Translations under genes and position numbers: made by a program
Source: Candidatus Omnitrophota bacterium
Lineage (GTDB): Bacteria > Omnitrophota > Gorgyraeia > JABMRN01 > RBG-13-46-9
Direction of reading: 5' to 3'
NCBI GenBank assembly: GCA_016782425.1
Contig: JADHYN010000008.1
Coordinates: forward strand, 1 to 43,652
DNA length: 43,652 nucleotides
Notes under the pieces: generated by a model
Databases searched by the model: none
What the model saw: the letters and a program-made list of their open reading frames with translations, nothing else
What the model was told of the DNA's origin: nothing
Shown: in pieces, positions 38,446 through 43,652 of the stretch
Numbering within the stretch: position 1 is the first letter of the stretch
Layout: every line of letters starts with the position of its first letter

Positions 38446-39342
38446 ATGAATAAAAAGACTAAAATCCTTGTATGCGATGACGAGAAGAGCATACGCAGCG
38501 TGCTGAAGGTTATTCTCGAGTCCGAAGGGTACGAGGTCATAATCGCCTCGACCGGCAGGGAGGCCGTAGAGATTTTCAAGAAAGACCCACCGTCTCTCAT
38601 TCTCCTGGATGTATCTATGCCCGGGATGACCGGTTTTGAGGTCATGGACAATATAAAGGAATATTTCGGAGAAAACTACATACCTATATTGTTTCTTACA
38701 GCGAGTATAAAAATAGACGATAAGCTCAGGGCCCTTCACCGAGGAGCAGTGGATTACCTGGTAAAGCCGGTGTCGCCAAAAGAGCTTATCCTGCGTATAC
38801 AGAATTTCCTTGAAATAAAGGCAAAACATGATGAGCTTAAAAAAGAAGCCACTTTCGACTGGATGACAGGGGCCCTGAACCGCGCCCACTTCATAAGGCA
38901 GGCTCGCGAAGAGCTCGACAAGGCCCTGAGGAATAACTTTTCGGTAGCTATCATTCTTCTGGATATAGATAATTTTAAAGAGATAAACGACACGAAAGGC
39001 CACGCTGCGGGGGATAGGGTCATAAGGGAGTTCGCTGACAGAATAAAGAAGCTTATTCGGAAAATAGACCTTTTCGGCCGTTTCGGCGGGGACGAATTCA
39101 TAATAATGCTTTCTCACAAGACCGAAGAAGAGGCTAAAAGCGTCTCAGAAAGGCTTCTTAGCATGTTGAGTAAGCCCATTGTCTTTGAAAAGGAGAAGAT
39201 ACGGGCAACCGCTAGCATAGGCATATCGCAAAAAGAGGTTGGAAGCGCTCCATCTGACCTTGAAAAGCTTACCCAGCTTGCTGATCAGGGCCTCTATGCT
39301 GCCAAATCCAAAGGCGGCAATACCTATATTGTTAAATCCTAA
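38446..39342 (+). CDS. REC-GGDEF diguanylate cyclase
   Basis: 298 residues: a receiver domain at about 5-120 (CDDEKSI acidic cluster, phospho-acceptor Asp in LILLDVSMPG, KP in VKPVSP) and a GGDEF domain at about 135-296. The active site is G214-G215-D216-E217-F218, and the product-inhibition I-site is present as R205-K-I-D208. It should make cyclic-di-GMP when phosphorylated. The PilZ protein at 8048 is a possible effector. No ribosome-binding site is evident at ATG 38446. The cognate kinase is not adjacent. Confidence 0.93.
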   Translation: MNKKTKILVCDDEKSIRSVLKVILESEGYEVIIASTGREAVEIFKKDPPSLILLDVSMPGMTGFEVMDNIKEYFGENYIPILFLTASIKIDDKLRALHRGAVDYLVKPVSPKELILRIQNFLEIKAKHDELKKEATFDWMTGALNRAHFIRQAREELDKALRNNFSVAIILLDIDNFKEINDTKGHAAGDRVIREFADRIKKLIRKIDLFGRFGGDEFIIMLSHKTEEEAKSVSERLLSMLSKPIVFEKEKIRATASIGISQKEVGSAPSDLEKLTQLADQGLYAAKSKGGNTYIVKS

Positions 39343-39375
39343 CGTATAACTTATCTTGCTAACTCGTCATTCGTC

Positions 39376-39491
39376 AATCGGTTGCGGTTGTGTCGCGAGA
39401 AACGGTTGCGTCTATGGGTTGCGAGGCTAAAACGCACGCAACCGAACGACGATCGACGTTTCGCGAGACGCGACCGATTAACACAACCGCA
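39376..39491. repeat. Long imperfect palindromic element (GGTTGCG-rich)
   Basis: The arm 39376-39404 pairs imperfectly with 39457-39479 (AATCGGT with ACCGATT at the ends, CGCGA/TCGCG and AAACG/CGTTT inside). Inside it, CGGTTGCGT (39403-39411) pairs perfectly with ACGCAACCG (39436-39444). An alternative 11-bp pairing is TGCGGTTGTGT (39383-39393) with ACACAACCGCA (39481-39491). It is CpG-rich compared with its surroundings. It could be a MITE, a REP-type element or a structured RNA. Short overlapping ORFs here look like shadows. Confidence 0.65.
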
Positions 39492-39528
39492 GCCGGGCCT
39501 TATATGGTCTACTTTAAGCCTACCACCC

Positions 39529-39556
39529 TTGACAAATCCGGTTTCCTCATTATACT
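39529..39556 (+). promoter_or_regulatory. Strong promoter of HTH/ketosynthase operon
   Basis: TTGACA (39529-39534), 16-nt spacer, TATACT (39551-39556), the same boxes and spacing as the promoter at 5043. The leader of about 90 nt contains two ATTAACGC units and an AT-rich ATATATTA/TAATATAT inverted repeat, then AAAGGAGAGGTG before ATG 39656. Confidence 0.65.
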
Positions 39557-39655
39557 TAATAGCACCCCTTAGTATTATATATTAACGCGTATTAACGCAT
39601 AGTAATATATATTAAGCTGTATAACCATATATAATTAAAGGAGAGGTGTCTCAAA

Positions 39656-39850
39656 ATGACAAATAGTAATAAGCCAAGTCTCATGACGATCGACGAGGTC
39701 GCGAAGTATCTGCGCCTTAAGAAGGTAACTATTTACAAGCACGTGCAGGACAGGAAGATTCCGGGCTTCAAGGTCGGATCAGCGTGGCGGTTCAAAAAAA
39801 CATCCGTAGATAAGTGGATCACGGACAAAGAACACAAAAATAACAAGTAA
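39656..39850 (+). CDS. Excisionase-family small HTH DNA-binding protein
   Basis: 64 residues of the HTH_17/excisionase (BldC-like) type: LMTIDEVAKYLRLKKVTIYKHVQDRKIPGFKVGSAWRFKK followed by DKWI, the full winged-helix signature. Such proteins are recombination directionality factors or small transcription regulators. No integrase is in the window. The strong promoter and its position 36 nt before the ketosynthase operon favour a regulator of that operon. Confidence 0.9.
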   Translation: MTNSNKPSLMTIDEVAKYLRLKKVTIYKHVQDRKIPGFKVGSAWRFKKTSVDKWITDKEHKNNK

Positions 39851-39886
39851 GCAGGCCGCGATATTTTTTTCAGGACATTTTTAACT

Positions 39887-41125
39887 ATGGAAAAAAGAAT
39901 TGTTATTACAGGAATAGGCGTATTAGCGCCGAACGGGATCGGGAAAAATGCGTTCTGGAAGGCGCTCAAAGAAGGCGTATCCGGAATAAAGCCTGTTACG
40001 CTTTTCAATATGTCTAATTTACGGACAAAATTAGGCGGGGAGATAAGCGATTTGAACCCGGAAGCAATGCTTGGGCCAAAGGGGCTGCGTAATTTAGACA
40101 GGACCACAATTCTTGCACTAGCAGCTTCAAAGCTGGCGTTAGAAGATTCAAAGCTTACATTCCCTATACCTGAAGATGATACTGATAGCTATGGCGTTTC
40201 CCTTGGGTCTACCCTTGGAAGCGTACGCTCAATAAGCGAATTCGACAAAGAGTCACTTCGGGAAGGGCCACGCGCAGTAAATCCGGCACTTTTCCCTAAC
40301 ACGGTTATAAATTCTCCGGCAAGCCATATAGCGATACGATTTAATATACAGGGGTTCAACAGCACCATTGCGACAGGATTCTGCTCGAGCCTGGACGCTA
40401 TTTATTACGCGCTTAACATGATGAAGCTTTATGATTATTCTGTCGTGCTAGCGGGAGGCGTGGAGGAGATGTGCGAGCAGACTTACAAAGGGTTTTATAA
40501 ATTAGGCGAGCTTTCCGGATCGAAGGCGGGAAGAGAAGAAATAAACTGCCCTTATGATAGAAGAAGAAACGGCATCATGTTCGGAGAGGGGGCTTCACTC
40601 ATTATTCTGGAAGAGCTGAATCACGCCAAAGACAGGGGCGCGAAGATTTACGCGGAGATTCTTGGATATGGCACTTCTTTTGACCCTAAAAGCCAAAACA
40701 TTTGTAACCCCAAAGCCGAGGGCGCTACCGAGGCGATGAAGAATTGCATACACGACGCCGGTATGCAGGGCGAAGATATAGATTACATAAGTTCAACCGG
40801 CAATTCTACGCTTGATTGTGATGTCATGGAAACAAGGGCGATAAAAAATGTGTTCAATAAGCGCGCCAAGGAAATTCCGGCAAGCGCCATAAAATCAATG
40901 ATAGGAGACAGTTTTTCAGCAGGCGGGGCGATGAACCTGGCCGCTTCGATTGGCGCGCTTTCCGAGAGCTTCATGCCGCCCACGATAAATTACGAAGAGC
41001 CGGACCGGCGATGCGACCTGGATTACGTGCCGAATGAATCGCGGGAAGCGAAAGTTGATAAAGTTCTTATTAATTCGTTCAGTCCTACGGGGAATAATTC
41101 GAGCCTGATCATCGGAGCGATATAA
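39887..41125 (+). CDS. Ketosynthase-like protein lacking all catalytic residues (chain-length-factor-like)
   Basis: A 412-residue thiolase-fold protein of the beta-ketoacyl-ACP synthase II family. The N-terminus MEKRIVITGIGVLAPNGIG is canonical. Gap-free alignment with the downstream ketosynthase puts Phe165 (ATGFCSSLDA) at the nucleophile Cys; a Cys follows at 166 but out of register. The first active-site His is Thr304 (SSTGNST for SAHGTGT) and the second is Asp341 (KSMIGDSF for KSMLGHT). It should not condense on its own. This is the pattern of a KS-beta or chain-length factor that pairs with a true ketosynthase. The TAATG overlap couples it to the ketoreductase. Confidence 0.87.
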   Translation: MEKRIVITGIGVLAPNGIGKNAFWKALKEGVSGIKPVTLFNMSNLRTKLGGEISDLNPEAMLGPKGLRNLDRTTILALAASKLALEDSKLTFPIPEDDTDSYGVSLGSTLGSVRSISEFDKESLREGPRAVNPALFPNTVINSPASHIAIRFNIQGFNSTIATGFCSSLDAIYYALNMMKLYDYSVVLAGGVEEMCEQTYKGFYKLGELSGSKAGREEINCPYDRRRNGIMFGEGASLIILEELNHAKDRGAKIYAEILGYGTSFDPKSQNICNPKAEGATEAMKNCIHDAGMQGEDIDYISSTGNSTLDCDVMETRAIKNVFNKRAKEIPASAIKSMIGDSFSAGGAMNLAASIGALSESFMPPTINYEEPDRRCDLDYVPNESREAKVDKVLINSFSPTGNNSSLIIGAI

Positions 41126-41868
41126 TGTTATTAAAGGATAAAGTAGCTATAGTTACAGGCGGATCGCGTGGCATAGGGCGCGCTATTGTAGAGGAATTTG
41201 TGAGGGAAGGCGCTAATGTCGCTTTTAATTTTTTAAAAAGCGAAGAAAAAGCGCTCGAGCTGAAAAAAGAAATTGAGAAAAAAGGGCGTAAGGCCCTTAT
41301 CTTTCGCCAGGATGTCAAAGACTACGAGGCTATAAAAGTAATGGTGGAAGGCATAAGAAGCGAATTCGGGCGACTTGATATTATCGTGAATAATGCAGGG
41401 ATTCTTCGCGATAAAGCCCTGATGCTAATGGAGGAGCAGGACTGGGAGGACGTGATAGCTACCAACCTGTCCGGCGCGTTCAATCTTATACGGGCCTCAA
41501 TAGTTACGTTTATGAAGCAAAAAAGCGGGAACATCATAAACCTGACTTCTGTAGCCGGTATTAAAGGTATGCCGAGGCAGGTCAATTATTCTGCCAGTAA
41601 GGCAGGGATCATAGGCCTTACGAAGTCGCTCGCGCGGGAAGTGGGCTCCTATAATATAAGGGTCAACGCTATCGCGCCGGGTTACATAGATACGGATATG
41701 GTGAAGGATTTGAAAGAGAACTTTAAGAAGGAGATCCTTAAGGCTATTCCCTTGGGGAGATTTGGACGGAGTGAGGAAGTCGCACGCGTCGCGTCATTTC
41801 TCGCTTCGGATCAGGCTAAATACGTCACCGGTCAGGTGATAACCATTGACGGGGGTTTGGCTATGTAA
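41125..41868 (+). CDS. fabG: 3-oxoacyl-ACP reductase (FabG-type SDR)
   Basis: A short-chain dehydrogenase of 247 residues. The NADPH motif is VTGGSRGIGRAI, NNAG is at about 86-89, the catalytic Ser is in NLTSVAG and the Tyr-Lys pair in NYSASKAG; the C-terminus QVITIDGGLAM is typical of FabG. It reduces 3-oxoacyl-ACP in fatty-acid or polyketide elongation. It lies inside the type II operon, overlapping the previous gene by 1 nt and 13 nt before the ACP gene. Confidence 0.92.
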   Translation: MLLKDKVAIVTGGSRGIGRAIVEEFVREGANVAFNFLKSEEKALELKKEIEKKGRKALIFRQDVKDYEAIKVMVEGIRSEFGRLDIIVNNAGILRDKALMLMEEQDWEDVIATNLSGAFNLIRASIVTFMKQKSGNIINLTSVAGIKGMPRQVNYSASKAGIIGLTKSLAREVGSYNIRVNAIAPGYIDTDMVKDLKENFKKEILKAIPLGRFGRSEEVARVASFLASDQAKYVTGQVITIDGGLAM

Positions 41869-41881
41869 ACGGGGGTGTAAT

Positions 41882-42139
41882 ATGCCCGAGGTAATTATGG
41901 AAAATTTAGAAAAAGAACTAAGAAGTATAATAGCGGAGATTACGGAGATAGAGCCGGAAAAGATTACCATGGAGGCGCGCTTTGTGGAGGACCTTGGCAT
42001 GGACTCCATGATGGCTCTCGAAATCCTGGCTTCGATCGAGAAGAAGTATAAGATTCAAATTCCGGAAAGCAAGCTCATGTCTTTGCTTAGTTTGAAAGAC
42101 ACAGTAAATCTGACTACCGAATACCTTAAGCAGGGGTGA
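41882..42139 (+). CDS. Acyl carrier protein
   Basis: 85 residues, acidic and helical. The phosphopantetheine attachment Ser is present in EDLGMDSMMALEIL. The variant DSMMALEI rather than DSLDTVEL suggests a specialised carrier rather than the housekeeping AcpP. The start at 41882 follows GGGGGTGTAAT; an internal ATG at 41897 is a weaker alternative. It carries the growing chain for the ketosynthase pair, reductase and dehydratase of the same operon. Confidence 0.9.
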   Translation: MPEVIMENLEKELRSIIAEITEIEPEKITMEARFVEDLGMDSMMALEILASIEKKYKIQIPESKLMSLLSLKDTVNLTTEYLKQG

Positions 42140-42140
42140 T

Positions 42141-42563
42141 ATGATTACTATAGAAGAAATTAAAAAACTTATTCCGCAGAGATACCCTTTTTTAATGATC
42201 GACAGGGTTATGGAACTCGAAACGGAAAAGTCCATAACAGCGTATAAAAACATATCAGCAAATGAATCGTTTTTTAACGGGCATTTTCCGGATAATCCCA
42301 TTTTCCCCGGAGCGTTCACCGCTGAAGCAATGGCGCAGGCAGCTTGTGTGTTACTCAAGAAAAGCATCCCGGATCTGGAAGCGAAGGCTTTTTATGTAAC
42401 AAATATAAAAATACGGTTTTCAAAAGTCGTAATTCCCGGTGACCAACTAAAAGTAATTATAAAAACAGTCAAGATGACGCGCATGGGCGGCGTATTTGAG
42501 ACAGAAGCAAAAGTTAATAACGATACCGTAGCAAAAGGAGAAATGACCTTTGCGTGTAAATAG
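42141..42563 (+). CDS. fabZ: 3-hydroxyacyl-ACP dehydratase (FabZ-type)
   Basis: A hot-dog-fold dehydratase of 140 residues. The N-terminus IPQRYPFLMIDRV and the catalytic GHFPDNPIFPGAFTAEAMAQAA contain the His and Glu of the FabZ active site. The product would be trans-2-enoyl-ACP. No enoyl reductase is seen in the visible part of the operon, which would leave double bonds in the chain if none follows beyond the window. It overlaps the next ketosynthase by 14 nt. Confidence 0.9.
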   Translation: MITIEEIKKLIPQRYPFLMIDRVMELETEKSITAYKNISANESFFNGHFPDNPIFPGAFTAEAMAQAACVLLKKSIPDLEAKAFYVTNIKIRFSKVVIPGDQLKVIIKTVKMTRMGGVFETEAKVNNDTVAKGEMTFACK

Positions 42564-43652
42564 AAGAGTCGTGATAACAGGTTTAGGCGCTGTTACGTCC
42601 ATCGGGATAGGAAAGGATGATTTCTGGAAGAACCTTATTTCCGGCACATCCGGTATAAGCGAGATAGAACGGTTTGATACCTCAAAATTTGGTATTAAAC
42701 GCGGTGGAGAAGTAAAAAATTTCAAACCGGAAAACTTTATGTCTAAATCGACTGCAAAAAAAATAGGCCGTGGTTCACAACTGGCAATAGCGGCTACAAA
42801 ACTTGCCCTTGAAGACGCGGATATCAATTTAAAAAAACATAAAGCAAAAGATCTGGGTATTATCATAGGAAGCACAATGGGCGAGTCGCCTTATATAGAA
42901 CTTATTGACAGATTTTGGATACAAAAAGGTGAAGAGGGAGTTTATTCTTCCAACGTAGCCAAATTTCCGGTTAATAATCTTTCAGATAACGTAGGGTATT
43001 GCTTTGGCATAACAGGTGATAATTGCGTGATACCTACAGCTTGCGCGGCCGGCAATTATTCTATAGGATTTGCCTTTGACCTTATACGCACCGGCAGGCG
43101 TGAAATGATGCTTGCAGGTGGTGCTGATCCTCTTTCCAGGCTTGCCTTTACCGGTTTTCAGAGGCTCTTTGCCATGGCGCCTGAAAAATGCCAGCCATTT
43201 GATAAGAATAGAAAAGGAATGATAGTCGGCGAAGGCGCTGCTATTCTGGTTCTCGAGCCGATAGAGGATGCACTTAAGAGAAAAGCCTTTATATATGCTG
43301 AAATTTTAGGCTATGGTTTAAGCTGTGACGCGTTCAACATGACGATACCCAGCAAAAAAGGAATAAGAAAAGTTATAGAAAAGGGTTTAAAAAATAGCAG
43401 TGTAAAAAAAGAAGAGGTGGATTACATATCTGCCCATGGGACCGGAACCGGGCCGAACGATAAAACAGAGACAGCATCCATAAAAGACGTATTCGGAACT
43501 CTTGCCGGAAGCATACCTATAAGCTCGATAAAGTCAATGCTGGGGCACACTATGGGAACAGCAAGTGCGCTGGAGGCAATAACCTGTTCTCTGGTTATTT
43601 CCAATAGCGTTATTCCCCCCACCATGAATTATGAAACGCCTGATCCGGAATG
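42550..43652 (+). CDS. Beta-ketoacyl-ACP synthase, catalytically complete (partial, runs off window)
   Basis: The reading frame is open to the end of the window. The start is most likely TTG 42550: an in-frame TGA lies just upstream at 42544, and AAAAGGAG ends 9 nt before it, giving MRVNRRVVITGLGAVTSIGIG. The active-site triad is complete: Cys165 (PTACAAGN), His296 (SAHGTGTGP) and His333 (KSMLGHTMG). It should be the condensing subunit that pairs with the inactive paralogue at 39887. The C-terminus is missing (about 40 residues by comparison with that paralogue). Confidence 0.9.
   Translation, partial: MRVNRRVVITGLGAVTSIGIGKDDFWKNLISGTSGISEIERFDTSKFGIKRGGEVKNFKPENFMSKSTAKKIGRGSQLAIAATKLALEDADINLKKHKAKDLGIIIGSTMGESPYIELIDRFWIQKGEEGVYSSNVAKFPVNNLSDNVGYCFGITGDNCVIPTACAAGNYSIGFAFDLIRTGRREMMLAGGADPLSRLAFTGFQRLFAMAPEKCQPFDKNRKGMIVGEGAAILVLEPIEDALKRKAFIYAEILGYGLSCDAFNMTIPSKKGIRKVIEKGLKNSSVKKEEVDYISAHGTGTGPNDKTETASIKDVFGTLAGSIPISSIKSMLGHTMGTASALEAITCSLVISNSVIPPTMNYETPDPE

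Noticed and set aside
39376-39491. Integron attC site
   Set aside because: The element is palindromic and CpG-rich, but I do not find paired RYYYAAC and GTTRRRY core sites at its ends, and no integrase gene is in the window.
39382-39585. Two overlapping plus-strand ORFs of about 60 codons in the gap before the HTH gene
   Set aside because: They lie within the palindromic element and the promoter, have no ribosome-binding site, and their Arg/Thr-rich translation reflects the CpG-rich inverted repeats.
39656-39850. Prophage or integrative element boundary suggested by the excisionase-like protein
   Set aside because: No integrase, phage structural gene or attachment-site repeat is visible, and the gene precedes a metabolic operon; a regulator is more likely.
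39887-41125. Catalytic cysteine of the first ketosynthase assigned to Cys166
   Set aside because: Gap-free alignment around TxxxSSLDA places Phe165 at the nucleophile position, and both partner histidines are also missing, so Cys166 is unlikely to act as the condensing nucleophile.

Overview
The window is a dense, single-chromosome-like stretch from a diderm bacterium. Evidence for two membranes is a lipid A-type acyltransferase, an outer-membrane barrel candidate and several lipoproteins with lipoboxes. Moderate G+C, many ATGA/TAATG gene overlaps, frequent GTG starts, a REP-associated tyrosine transposase, many receiver-only response regulators, paired SGNH hydrolases and abundant short intergenic repeats are reminiscent of uncultivated lineages such as Omnitrophota. 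That placement is an impression from gene style, not a phylogenetic result. No rRNA, tRNA or CRISPR array was recognised.

Layout. 44-4260: a signalling operon with a multi-TM/GAF histidine kinase, four stand-alone receiver proteins and an all-helical protein, closed by a convergent XRE-cupin regulator. 5043-5783: a promoter with a TTGAC/GTCAA inverted repeat and three small ORFs, one a zinc ribbon. 5786-5918: a promoter plus a structured, terminator-bearing RNA, followed by a 22-codon ORF that runs into RAYT-associated sequence. 6156-7503: a helical protein and the RAYT transposase. 7643-8669: a receiver, a PilZ protein and a small membrane protein. 8902-12007: acyltransferase, nitroreductase, methyltransferase, NAD(P)HX epimerase and YjbQ. 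12113-16904: an exported protein, a CapA-type phosphoesterase, an M28 peptidase and an acyl ligase fused to an ACP-like domain that lacks the carrier serine. 16998-19687: a chagasin-like protein, a PPC-domain protein, an exported protein and an alpha/beta hydrolase bounded by octanucleotide repeats. 19745-22377: a cation/proton antiporter, an OM barrel and a run of small membrane or exported proteins. 22386-25396 (minus): a TPR operon. 25516-30773: TatD, RlmN, a zinc-ribbon membrane protein, a PQ-loop protein, a methyltransferase, and an NSS transporter with a tiny candidate subunit. 30777-34668: GH1 glycosidase, DUF900-like lipoprotein, ThiF-like enzyme and a small lipoprotein. 34758-39342: a polytopic membrane protein, two SGNH proteins and a REC-GGDEF diguanylate cyclase. 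39376-43652: a palindromic element, a strong promoter, a small excisionase-like HTH protein, and a type II fatty-acid/polyketide operon.

The most notable system is that last operon: ketosynthase-like protein, ketoreductase, ACP, dehydratase, ketosynthase. The first ketosynthase has lost all three catalytic residues (C to F, H to T, H to D) while the second keeps Cys-His-His. This looks like a chain-length-factor/ketosynthase heterodimer and so a dedicated type II acyl or polyene pathway rather than housekeeping fatty-acid synthesis. Other points of interest are the ligase whose fused ACP domain has Leu at the phosphopantetheine site, the one-kinase/many-receivers operon, a candidate attenuator or small RNA, and three families of short tandem repeats with periods 7, 8 and 10 bp that supply stop codons, protein termini or linkers to neighbouring genes.
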